Shown here piece by piece: positions 9,180 through 16,714 of a stretch of 64,000 bases of DNA. A program made the position numbers and the translations under genes. The stretch lies in NCBI RefSeq assembly GCF_001077535.1, contig NZ_CP011968.1:2604001-2668000 (forward strand), given 5' to 3'. The stretch is from Clostridioides difficile ATCC 9689 = DSM 1296 (GTDB taxonomy: Bacteria > Bacillota > Clostridia > Peptostreptococcales > Peptostreptococcaceae). The notes under the pieces were generated by a model that ran no database searches, was not told the DNA's origin, and worked only from the letters and a program-made list of their open reading frames with translations. How positions within the stretch are numbered: position 1 is the stretch's first letter; each line of letters begins with the position of its first letter.

Positions 9180-10214
9180 TTAATTTACAACTCTCATGCT
9201 AATATCATCTTCTTCCTTAAGATCTGCGCCTGTTTTTTCTAAAATCCCTATATTTCTTAAATAATTTGAATTATCAAAACTAATACTTTCAAAATTAAAA
9301 TATGTAACTGAAAATAATGTAAACAAAATCAATAACATCAATATTCCACTTTTCCCTTTTTTCTTAATAATACTATCAAGTCTCTTTTCCAAATTTGTCT
9401 TATTAAATTCAGTTGTTAAAATACCACTATTATAATTCTTACTAAGTTTAATTGACTTTATAAGTGCTAACGCATATGCTTTCTTATCTTTTAAAGAGCA
9501 ATCAGTCAAAACACTTTCATCACAACATAATTCACAATCTAGATTTACTTTATTGCTCATTATATAAACAAGTGGATTAAACCAATACATTATTTTAACA
9601 GACAAAACTAAAAACTTTATCAAAATATCTTTGTTTTTAAAATGCATTAATTCATGTTTCAAAATCCAAGTTAACTCATCTTTACTATAAGTATAGTCTG
9701 GTAAGAATATGTACGATTTAAATAATCCCATACCTGCTGGACTTATCAATTCATCAGAACCCCTTAACTCAATTTTCTTTTTTATGTCTAATTCTTTTAA
9801 CAAATTTTTATAGATACAATTTACATCATTATCTTCAATATCATAAGATACATCAACAACGAGATTTTTAAATTTTGTGTATTCTATAAATGTATAAACT
9901 GCAATGGCTATAGTTACAAATAACCATAAATAAACTAAATACAGCATAAAATCATTATCTATAGAAATATCAATTTGTGTAATATTATTTCCTACTGTAT
10001 TTTCTTTGGGATCTTTTACTTCATACATTACTGTATAATTAAATAGAAAAAGTAACATTCTAAAGACTATTACCAACCAAATATAATAATTAAATCTCTT
10101 ACTAAACCTCTTAAAAAAATATATTTTCAAAAATAATAATAGACAAATACCAAAACTACATACAATAGTTGTCTTTATAAGATTGTCAAAAACATATAGC
10201 ATATAATTATTCAT
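9180..10214 (-). CDS. short BlaR1-type M56 membrane metallopeptidase, copy A
   Basis: 344 residues. It has membrane segments near 12-32, 42-61 and 92-111, then a cytosolic zinc protease domain with HELMH at 187-191 and the downstream CELCCDESVL conserved in M56 proteases. A last membrane helix lies near 287-306. Classical BlaR1/MecR1 proteins are about 585 residues and end in a penicillin-binding sensor domain; here only about 38 residues follow the last helix, so there is no beta-lactam sensor. The gene overlaps the BlaI-like gene by eight bases, indicating translational coupling. By family knowledge it should inactivate the partner repressor in response to an envelope signal. The copy at 12848-13882 is closely similar. 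Confidence 0.85.
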   Translation of the reverse strand: MNNYMLYVFDNLIKTTIVCSFGICLLLFLKIYFFKRFSKRFNYYIWLVIVFRMLLFLFNYTVMYEVKDPKENTVGNNITQIDISIDNDFMLYLVYLWLFVTIAIAVYTFIEYTKFKNLVVDVSYDIEDNDVNCIYKNLLKELDIKKKIELRGSDELISPAGMGLFKSYIFLPDYTYSKDELTWILKHELMHFKNKDILIKFLVLSVKIMYWFNPLVYIMSNKVNLDCELCCDESVLTDCSLKDKKAYALALIKSIKLSKNYNSGILTTEFNKTNLEKRLDSIIKKKGKSGILMLLILFTLFSVTYFNFESISFDNSNYLRNIGILEKTGADLKEEDDISMRVVN

Positions 10215-10584
10215 TCTTTAAATTATCAAAATAACTTTCTAAAAAATCTAGCGTGTCTTTACCTATATTTTCATCATCATGCAATGCTGAAATTAAGCTT
10301 TTCAAAGAATCATCATGTATATTACTTAGGAAATCCTTTGTCTCAAAACTTAAATAATCTTTGTGTTTTACTATTACTGTGTAATGTGTATATCTGTCTA
10401 TTTTTTGAGCATCTAAGAATCCTCTTTTTACTAACCTAGATAAAAGTGTTAGTGTAGTGGTTTGTTTCCAACCATATTTTTGTTCCATAACTTCAATAAC
10501 ATCTTTTGATGTCACTGTAGCATCTACTTTCCAAATAAATTTCATTACTTTTAGTTCTGCTTGTGGTATTTTTCTTATCATCAT
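10207..10584 (-). CDS. BlaI/MecI-family repressor, copy A
   Basis: 125 residues of the BlaI/MecI/CopY winged-helix repressor family: IPQAELKVMKFIWK at the start, recognition region GWKQTTTLTLLSRLVKRGFL, and a C-terminal dimerisation helix bundle. BlaI-type repressors bind TACA/TGTA dyads as dimers and are cleaved by, or because of, the cognate M56 protease. A matching dyad lies over the promoter at 10620-10630. The ribosome binding site GGGAGGTG precedes two consecutive ATG codons; copy B starts at the position of the second. First gene of the cassette. By eye there are about seven differences from copy B (13875-14249). Confidence 0.9.
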   Translation of the reverse strand: MMIRKIPQAELKVMKFIWKVDATVTSKDVIEVMEQKYGWKQTTTLTLLSRLVKRGFLDAQKIDRYTHYTVIVKHKDYLSFETKDFLSNIHDDSLKSLISALHDDENIGKDTLDFLESYFDNLKNE

Positions 10585-10614
10585 TTACACCTCCCTCAAA
10601 ACTCTTGCTACTTT

Positions 10615-10645
10615 AAGTCTACAATATGTAAATTTTTTAGTCAAA
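10615..10645 (-). promoter_or_regulatory. cassette A promoter with BlaI-type operator
   Basis: Minus strand: -35 TTGACT (10644-10639), 17-base spacer, -10 TAGACT (10621-10616). The dyad TACA-N3-TGTA (10620-10630) overlaps the -10 region, so repressor binding would block the polymerase. BlaI/MecI operators are TACA...TGTA dyads, here with one extra central base. The assignment is by motif only. Confidence 0.65.
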
Positions 10646-10693
10646 CGCTTTATGAAAAAATGTGAATTTTTGTACTTTTTATTAATTTTCTAA

Positions 10694-11104
10694 TTTTTTT
10701 AAATATTAAAAGTTAGATTTTAAAATATAGTTATTCAAGTATTTTGCTTTTTACGTATTTAATTATAATAGTGTAGAATGTTATTTCCACATTAAAATTA
10801 TTTAACAAAACTACCTATATTTTTACACAAGGAATATTATAATACTTTTATTTAAATAAACTAGAGTAATATCTAATAAATTTTAACAATCTCCTAATTG
10901 TACCTTTGTGTTATTAAAATATCTGTTTTATATAAGTTTATGTTATAAGTAAAATTATACATATCAAATAAAGGTATAAAAACACCATTTTGAGTGTCTT
11001 TAAAATAAAGTTTGTATTCTTCTAAAAAGTTATAATAATTAAAACATCACTACTATACAAAGGAAGATGTACACTTTTTATGTTTAATAAAAACTAAAAT
11101 ATTA
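10694..11104. other. intergenic, part of the cassette duplication
   Basis: The part up to about 10934 is clearly homologous to 14250-14602 (for example the shared stretches AATAGTGTAGAATGTTATTT and AACTAGAGTAATATCTAATA), marking the distal end of the duplicated unit. The rest up to the transposase remnant shows no gene or clear structure. Confidence 0.6.
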
Positions 11105-11997
11105 AAAAAATTTATTGAAGAATATGATGTCAAAACAATTACAGATATTCAAGATATACTAAAAGATTTATTTTAAAGTACAATCCATTAAATGTTAGAA
11201 GCGGAGCTTGATGAACTTTTAGGTTATGATAGAACGATAATAAGAACAAAAATACTAAAAACTCTAGAAATGGATATAGAAATAAAAATATTAAATCAGA
11301 TTTTGGAGAAATAACTTTAAATATTTCAAGAAAGCGAAATGAAGATTTTGAACTAAAGGTAATTAGAAACTATGAAAATGATATATTAGGAATAAAAAAT
11401 CAAGTGATTGGAATATACTTAAAAGGCATGTCTACTCAAAATATATTAAGTCATCTTAAAAGTACTTATGGAATTGATATTATCTCATTCACTAATAACT
11501 AAAACTACTGATAAAGTTATTCCTTTAGCTCATAAATGGTAACTTAGACCTCTTAATATAATTTATTCAATTGTATTTATAGATGCTATACATTATAAAG
11601 TTAGAAGTGAGGTGGAATAATAAACAAAACAGTATATATAGCTATATGTATTAACTTAGAAGGCATAAAAGGGGTTTTAATAATATGAAATAGTACAATC
11701 AATATACAATAGTATTAAGAGGTTGGTGAAACAATTGGAATGAATTAGTAACATATTTTAAGTATCCTCAAGAAATAAATACATCGATATATACTACAAA
11801 TTCAATGTAAAGTTAGAATAGATTATTAAGAAAAGTTACTAAATTGAAATCTATTTTTACTTTGGATAATTATTTGCACACATCACTATACTTAACAACC
11901 ATGTATATTTCTTAAAAATGGACTCAGAAAATTAGAAATTGTGCTCAAATTTTAGCTCATTTAAGTATTTATTTTGAAGAAAGAAATTTTTCAAAAT
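11105..11997 (+). pseudogene. decayed IS256-family (mutator) transposase
   Basis: No intact frame remains, but frame by frame a recognisable IS256-type transposase appears in order. First comes FIEEYDVKTITDIQDILKDLF then MLEAELDELLGYDR (about 11190). Next are ENDILGIKNQVIGIYLKGMST (about 11375-11430), LRPLN..SIVFIDAIHYKVR (about 11545-11605) and INKTVYIAICINLEGIKG. After a jump come NNWNELVTYFKYPQEI, IYTTNSM and CAQILAHLSIYFEERNF. The first catalytic Asp (FIDAIHYKV) survives. The segment with the second Asp is deleted and the catalytic Glu after TTN is now a stop. Several frameshifts and stops are present. I could not find its terminal inverted repeats. It sits exactly between the two BlaI/BlaR cassette copies. 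Confidence 0.85.
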
Positions 11998-12056
11998 AAA
12001 CAAGAATTTTTCTTAAAGGGTTAATAGTTTTTGCAAAAATGAAAAATATATCAAAA

Positions 12057-12090
12057 TAAGGCTATGATTTTTAAAGCCATAGCCCTATTA
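12057..12090 (-). terminator. possible terminator of cassette B
   Basis: Stem GGCTATG (12060-12066) with CATAGCC (12078-12084). On the minus strand it is followed by TTATTTTGA. It lies about 105 bases past the stop of the gene at 12195 and is a modest terminator candidate. Confidence 0.5.
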
Positions 12091-12194
12091 GTAAAAATTT
12101 AATTATCACTTAAAAAATAAATTTTTGTTTAAAGAATACATGTAAATGTTTACAGATTCAGCAATTTAAAATTATCTGTGCAATAGCTTTCTTT

Positions 12195-12782
12195 TTAAAG
12201 ACGTCTTCCAGCTGCATCCCAAGTACTTCTTCCAACAATTCCATCTCTTGTTAATCCAAGTCTTCCTTGAAGTGACTTAACTGCATTATATGTAGCAGGT
12301 CCAAATTCACTATCATCATCAATACTTGAACCATCTAAGGTTCTACATAAAAGTTGAACTAAATGCACAGGATTACCTGATTCAACACGATTATATCCGA
12401 CTACAGTATTACTTACATTTAATGTATAACTCTTAGGTCCAGTAACTTCAAAAACATAACCTTTTTTATATCTAATAATATATGCTTTTGGCTCAACATA
12501 GTTTTCTACATCATTTGCATCTATAGAATCTTTGTTAACAAAAATTATATCATTTTTAGATGGTTTTATATTTAGCGCTTCACATTTTTTTTCATAATCA
12601 AATTTTACAGATTGTGGTGCGTTTTCATATGTAAATTCATAACCAGTTATAGTACATGAACTTATTATTGAATCATCATCCTTTGATGTATCTACATCAG
12701 TAGTAGTATTTGCAAATACCAAACTAGTAGATATTAGAGTTAGACAACCTGTAATTATTAAAATTTTTTTTAAATTTTTCAT
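12195..12782 (-). CDS. secreted peptidoglycan-binding protein, cassette copy B
   Basis: 195 residues, paralogue of the protein at 8527-9129. The signal peptide is nearly the same (MKNLKKILIITGCLTLISTS), followed by a diverged middle and a C-terminal PG_binding_1 domain (FGPATYNAVKSLQGRLG, DGIVGRSTWDAAGRRL). It is the most diverged of the three cassette genes, consistent with the secreted product evolving faster than its regulators. No enzymatic domain. It should bind cell-wall glycan and follows the M56 gene by 65 bases. Confidence 0.85.
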   Translation of the reverse strand: MKNLKKILIITGCLTLISTSLVFANTTTDVDTSKDDDSIISSCTITGYEFTYENAPQSVKFDYEKKCEALNIKPSKNDIIFVNKDSIDANDVENYVEPKAYIIRYKKGYVFEVTGPKSYTLNVSNTVVGYNRVESGNPVHLVQLLCRTLDGSSIDDDSEFGPATYNAVKSLQGRLGLTRDGIVGRSTWDAAGRRL

Positions 12783-12847
12783 TTCATAATTCCTCCTAAT
12801 TTATTAATAATATGACAATATACCTTTTCATTACATATATTAATCTA

Positions 12848-13882
12848 TTAATTTATAACTCTCATGCTAATATCATCTTCTTCCTTAAGATCTACTCCTG
12901 ATTTTTGTAAAATCCCCATATTCCTTAAAGAATTTGAATTATCAAAACTAATACTTTCAAAATTAAAATATGTAACTGAAAATAATGTAATCAAAATCAA
13001 TAACACCAATATTCCACTTTTACCTTTTTTCTTAACAATACTGTCAAGTCTCTTTTCCAAACTTGTCTTATTAAACTCTGTTGTTAAAATACCACTATTA
13101 TAATTCTTACTAAGTTTAATTGACTTTATAAGTGCTAATGCATACTCCTTCTTATTCTTTAAAGAACAATCAATCAAAACACTTTCATCACAGCATAATT
13201 CACAATCTAGATTTACTTTATTGCTCATTACATATACAAGTGGATTAAACCAATATATTATTCTAACAGACAAAACTAAAAACTTTATTAAAATATCTTT
13301 ATTTTTAAAATGCATTAATTCATGTTTCAAAATCCAAGTTAGTTCATCTTTACTATAAGGATAGTCTGGTAAGAATATGTAAGATTTAAATAATCCCATG
13401 CCTGCTGGACTTACCAATTCATCAGAACCTCTTAATTCAATTTTCTTTTTTATATTTAATTCTTTTAACAAGTTTTTGTAGATACAGTTTATATCATTAT
13501 CTTCAATATCATAAGATACATCAACAACTAGATTTTTAAATCTTGTATACTTTATAAATGTATAAACTGCAATGACTATAGTTACAAATAACCATAAATA
13601 AGCTACATACAGCATAAGATTATTATCTGTAGAAATATCAATTTGTGTAATATTATTTCTTACTGCATTTTCTTTGGGTTCTTTTACTTCATATACTATT
13701 GTATAATTAAATAGAAAAAGTAACATTCTAAAGACTATTATCAACCAAATATAATAATTGAATCTCTTACTAAACTTCTTAAATAAATATCTTTTCAAAA
13801 ATAATAATAGACAAATACCAAGACTACATACAATAGTTGTCTTTATAAGATTTTCAAAAACATATAGCATATAATTATTCAT
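12848..13882 (-). CDS. short BlaR1-type M56 membrane metallopeptidase, copy B
   Basis: 344 residues, collinear with copy A without gaps. It has the same membrane layout, HELMH zinc motif at 187-191, CELCCDESVL, a final helix near 287-306 and a short outer tail (LQKSGVDLKEEDDISMRVIN). The C-terminal penicillin sensor of BlaR1/MecR1 is missing here as well, which argues that the short form is a functional family rather than one truncation event. It overlaps the BlaI-like start by eight bases. Confidence 0.85.
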   Translation of the reverse strand: MNNYMLYVFENLIKTTIVCSLGICLLLFLKRYLFKKFSKRFNYYIWLIIVFRMLLFLFNYTIVYEVKEPKENAVRNNITQIDISTDNNLMLYVAYLWLFVTIVIAVYTFIKYTRFKNLVVDVSYDIEDNDINCIYKNLLKELNIKKKIELRGSDELVSPAGMGLFKSYIFLPDYPYSKDELTWILKHELMHFKNKDILIKFLVLSVRIIYWFNPLVYVMSNKVNLDCELCCDESVLIDCSLKNKKEYALALIKSIKLSKNYNSGILTTEFNKTSLEKRLDSIVKKKGKSGILVLLILITLFSVTYFNFESISFDNSNSLRNMGILQKSGVDLKEEDDISMRVIN

Positions 13883-14249
13883 CCTTTAAATTATCAAAAT
13901 AACTTTCTAGAAAATCTAGCTTATCTTTACCTATATTTTCATCATCATGTAATGCTGAAATTAAGCTTCTTAAAGAGTCATCATGTATATTACTTAGGAA
14001 ATCCTTTGTCTCAAAACTTAAATAATCTTTGTGTTTTACTCTTATTGTGTAATGTGTATATCTGTCTATTTTTTGAGCATCTAAGAATCCTCTTTTTACC
14101 AGCCTAGATAAAAGTGTCAGTGTGGTGGTTTGTTTCCAGCCATATTTTTGTTCCATAGCTTCAATAACATCTTTTGATGTCACTGTAACATCTACTTTCC
14201 AAATGAATTTCATTACTTTTAGTTCTGCTTGTGGTATTTTTCTTATCAT
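13875..14249 (-). CDS. BlaI/MecI-family repressor, copy B
   Basis: 124 residues, almost the same as copy A. The DNA-recognition part GWKQTTTLTLLSRLVKRGFL is unchanged, so the two repressors probably recognise each other's operators. The ribosome binding site GGGAGGTG lies upstream of a single ATG (copy A has ATGATG). Head of the second cassette. Confidence 0.9.
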   Translation of the reverse strand: MIRKIPQAELKVMKFIWKVDVTVTSKDVIEAMEQKYGWKQTTTLTLLSRLVKRGFLDAQKIDRYTHYTIRVKHKDYLSFETKDFLSNIHDDSLRSLISALHDDENIGKDKLDFLESYFDNLKDE

Positions 14250-14279
14250 TATTTACACCTCCCTCAAAACTCCTGCTAC

Positions 14280-14313
14280 CTTAATTCTACAACATGTGAA
14301 TTTTTTAGTCAAA
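14280..14313 (-). promoter_or_regulatory. cassette B promoter with BlaI-type operator
   Basis: Minus strand: -35 TTGACT, 17-base spacer, -10 TAGAAT. The dyad at 14288-14298 is TACA-N3-TGTG, a one-base departure from copy A's TACA-N3-TGTA. The promoter is slightly closer to consensus than that of cassette A and the operator slightly weaker, so basal expression may differ. Confidence 0.6.
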
Positions 14314-14602
14314 CACTTTATGAAAAAAATGTGAATTTTTGTACTTTTTGTTAAATTTCTAATTTTTTTACAATATTAAAAGTTAGATTTTAAAATATAT
14401 CTATTTAAATATTTTACTTTTTACATATTTAATTACAATAGTGTAGAATGTTATTTACACATTAAAACTGTTTAATAAAAATTCCTATATTTTCACACAA
14501 GGAATATTATAATACTTTTTTTTAAAATAAACTAGAGTAATATCTAATAAATTTTAATAACCTTCTAATTATGCCTTTATGCTATTAAAACATCTATTTT
14601 AT

Positions 14603-14883
14603 ACTGATTATTTACAAATATATCTAAATTAATTATAAATTTTATTGAATAAGACTTTTATAATTATACCTTTCATAAATTATAAAAAAGCACTTTTATA
14701 AAAAATGTGCTTTTAATATCTACTAATAAAGTTCTTTATTTTAATTAAAACATAATTATATTTTAGTATTATAATCTTTTAATTTTAGCATTATAGTTTA
14801 TGTATTATACCCTAATATATTTTAAATTACTAGTTAATCACTCTTTTCGGGTTATTTATCTCCTATATATTAAAGTGTCACAC
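14603..14883. other. intergenic with minus-strand terminator
   Basis: Beyond the duplicated region this stretch contains a hairpin AAAAGCAC (14686-14693) with GTGCTTTT (14707-14714), followed on the minus strand by TTTTTT. It is the terminator of the membrane-protein gene at 14884-15366. Nothing else is seen. Confidence 0.65.
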
Positions 14884-15366
14884 CTAAATAGTTAAATCAT
14901 TATCCTCTTTTATCTTTATTGCCTTTACAAATCCATCTGCAATTACAAAACTCATCAGAGAAGTTATAAAATATACAAATACTGGAACAGTAAAATAAAA
15001 TCCAAATCCTAAATCTAGAAATCTCATTCCTTTTCCAGTAGTACCAAAAGTTGAAATAAACTCAATTAGAGAGTTTAAAAGCAAAAGATATCCAATAATC
15101 CTAAATCTTTTTACATTCTCTTTTACAAATAGGCTATATTCAGAACTACCTAATACTTCTATCAATGATTTTATAATGATAAAATATGATACACCTAAAA
15201 TAAACATTAATATTCCATAAATAGTACCTTGTAGAGTTGCTTCTCCACTAAAACAGAGGTACATAAAACTTTTAAATCCTCCTGCAACAATTACTAATCC
15301 TAAAAGAAAAAATAAAATTTGTAATATACCACTTAGTAAATTTTTTATAAGTTTATTAGACATCAT
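14884..15366 (-). CDS. DUF2975-like integral membrane protein
   Basis: 160 residues with four hydrophobic segments (about 10-32, 45-68, 87-107, 120-145) and a short charged tail. The layout and size fit the DUF2975 family of four-helix membrane proteins. These are often coded beside a small Cro/C1-type regulator, but none is adjacent here. The ribosome binding site AAAGGAG precedes ATGATG. Monocistronic. Function unknown. Confidence 0.65.
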   Translation of the reverse strand: MMSNKLIKNLLSGILQILFFLLGLVIVAGGFKSFMYLCFSGEATLQGTIYGILMFILGVSYFIIIKSLIEVLGSSEYSLFVKENVKRFRIIGYLLLLNSLIEFISTFGTTGKGMRFLDLGFGFYFTVPVFVYFITSLMSFVIADGFVKAIKIKEDNDLTI

Positions 15367-15484
15367 GCCAACTCCTTTAAAATATTTTATATATAGTATA
15401 ATACATTATATTATATCGTTTTTCAATAAAAATATTATAATTAACAATATATTTTTATTGTTAATTATGCAAATAAAAAAGAGT

Positions 15485-15540
15485 ATAATAAAAGCCTTTA
15501 AAATACATTTTTTTCTTATTTTAAAGGCTTTTTATATTCT
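15485..15540 (-). terminator. terminator downstream of the B3/4 gene
   Basis: Arms AAAGCCTTTAAAATA (15491-15505) and its complement (about 15519-15533) form a long stem with A/T runs on both flanks. It is best placed as the terminator of the minus-strand gene at 15658-16362, and can also stop plus-strand reads. Confidence 0.7.
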
Positions 15541-15657
15541 ACATTTTTATTTTCTATATTATATCCTTTGATAATCGTTATATCTAAAATAGACCTTCTT
15601 ACCCTAAATATAAGTATCTTTATAACTAGAATAGTCCATTACAACAGCACCTCCATA

Positions 15658-16362
15658 TTAATCCACTGATACCTCTTTATTATCAATATCTAAAATTGAA
15701 ATTTTACAATTCCCACCCAATTTTTCTTGAACTATTTTAGCTAATTCATTTAAAGCATTTTCAAATTCTTTAAATCTACTTTCATCTACTAATTCAATGC
15801 ATAAAAAGGCATTGTTAGTATCTTCAGTAAGCATTGTTCTCACTGCTTCACGCCAATTCCAACATCTACAAATTGCTCCACCATCATCTTTATAAATTAT
15901 TTCTCCTTCATATGGAAATGAATTTTCATCTGTCCCTAGTGGGATAAACTCCTCATTACCAATTGCTCTAGTTAGCCTAATATCTCCTATAAATTTATCT
16001 ATATCCTCCCCTCCACAAGGTAATGCATATTTTAATGAGATAAAATTGTAGATATCCACTAAAGGGTTAATAGTTCCTATATTATTTCCATTATGAACTC
16101 TTTTTAATAATGCTTCAATAGAAGACCTTGCTCCTTTTTTCGTTTTAAATTTTTTAAATGCTTCTCTCCATACTTTAATCACTTGGTTGTTGCTAAATTC
16201 TGAGTCCCCCAAGTATTTTAATGCTTCTTCTTCTCCCTTCAAAATTATTTTCTTATAGTCTTCATCTTTTATAGAGTTATCTATATCATTACAAATAACA
16301 ACTCCAATTTTTGCACTAGGAAATAGATTCCAAAATGCATCCTCAATAACAAATTTTTTCAT
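15658..16362 (-). CDS. stand-alone B3/4 domain protein under riboswitch control
   Basis: 234 residues, matching the B3/B4 domain of the phenylalanyl-tRNA synthetase beta chain as a free protein. Features seen are LKRVHNGNNIGTINPLVDIYNFISLKYALPCGGEDIDKF, GDIRLTRAIGNEEFIPLGT and the GGAICRCWNWREAVRT segment of the domain. In PheT this domain holds the editing pocket that hydrolyses mischarged tRNA; free homologues are poorly characterised and may act on aminoacyl-tRNA or free amino acids. The gene has a good ribosome binding site (GAGGAGG) and lies directly behind a guanidine-I type riboswitch with its terminator, so expression should rise with the ligand. This ties a putative editing or amino-acid-binding protein to guanidine, an inference from context. 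No neighbour joins the transcript. Confidence 0.8.
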   Translation of the reverse strand: MKKFVIEDAFWNLFPSAKIGVVICNDIDNSIKDEDYKKIILKGEEEALKYLGDSEFSNNQVIKVWREAFKKFKTKKGARSSIEALLKRVHNGNNIGTINPLVDIYNFISLKYALPCGGEDIDKFIGDIRLTRAIGNEEFIPLGTDENSFPYEGEIIYKDDGGAICRCWNWREAVRTMLTEDTNNAFLCIELVDESRFKEFENALNELAKIVQEKLGGNCKISILDIDNKEVSVD

Positions 16363-16394
16363 TAGAAAACCTCCTCAAATTTAAAATATGTAAA

Positions 16395-16440
16395 AATAAA
16401 AAAGCCTATAGAAATATTATTAAATATCTCCCAGGCTTTT
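16395..16440 (-). terminator. riboswitch expression-platform terminator
   Basis: Minus strand: AAAAGCCT (16440-16433) pairs with AGGCTTTT (16408-16401, running into the T-run) around a stem-loop with AATAATATT, followed by TTTTTT. The 5' half of this hairpin is the conserved 3' end of the aptamer (AAAAGCCTGGGAGA). Ligand-stabilised aptamer and terminator therefore exclude each other: an ON switch. Confidence 0.85.
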
Positions 16441-16512
16441 ATCCTTCCGTGTACACAACAATTGTGCGTTTTCTCTTGGACCTGACCATTATAAAATGCG
16501 GAACCCTAGAAA
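16424..16512 (-). ncRNA. guanidine-I (ykkC-yxkD class) riboswitch aptamer
   Basis: The minus strand shows the family's conserved blocks in order: CTAGGGTTCCGC (from about 16509), GGTCAGGTCCAAGAG (about 16482-16468), a hairpin with CACAA and TTGTG arms, ACACGGAAGG (about 16453-16444), then ATAAAAGCCTGGGAGA. The TTCCG/CGGA pairing closing the structure is present. The only differences I note from the consensus are in variable positions (GGTCCA for GGTCCG, GCCT for GCCC). The ykkC family also has subtypes binding ppGpp, PRPP or nucleoside diphosphates; the intact ACACGGA...ATAAAAGCC block favours guanidine but does not prove it. The terminator follows at once and the regulated gene is the B3/4 protein at 15658-16362. 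Confidence 0.88.
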
Positions 16513-16714
16513 ACTAAATTATAAGTTTTTTAATTTACAAAATACAATTAAATTTTAGCATAATGTAGTATTTAAAACAATATTATATTATCGGATTTGT
16601 ACATTAAAACAATTTGCTATTAAATTATAATTATGGTGGCAAATGGGTGGCAAATCACCTTTTTTATTACATTTTCGTTTGTTTAAACTATTGAAATACT
16701 ATATTCTTACAATT
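16513..16714. other. intergenic with a short tandem repeat
   Basis: Upstream region of the riboswitch transcript, so it holds that promoter, and the 3' flank of the transglycosylase gene. It contains GGTGGCAAAT directly repeated (about 16634-16654). No gene. Confidence 0.4.

Noticed and set aside
8527-14249. Beta-lactamase resistance locus (blaI-blaR-bla)
   Set aside because: No beta-lactamase motifs (SxxK, SDN, KTG) in the third gene and no penicillin-sensor domain in BlaR; only the regulatory logic is shared.
15365-15571. Plus-strand ORF of 68 codons, very rich in Ile/Phe
   Set aside because: No ribosome binding site, low-complexity composition from AT-rich DNA, and it runs through the terminator hairpin.
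16430-16512. First read as the signal-recognition-particle RNA because of GGTCAGGTCC
   Set aside because: The GGAAGGAAGCAGC-type tetraloop block is missing and the ordered ykkC blocks with terminator and downstream gene fit much better.
16630-16658. Attachment site of an integrated element (GGTGGCAAAT repeat)
   Set aside because: No integrase, no second flanking copy at a distance and no tRNA gene nearby.
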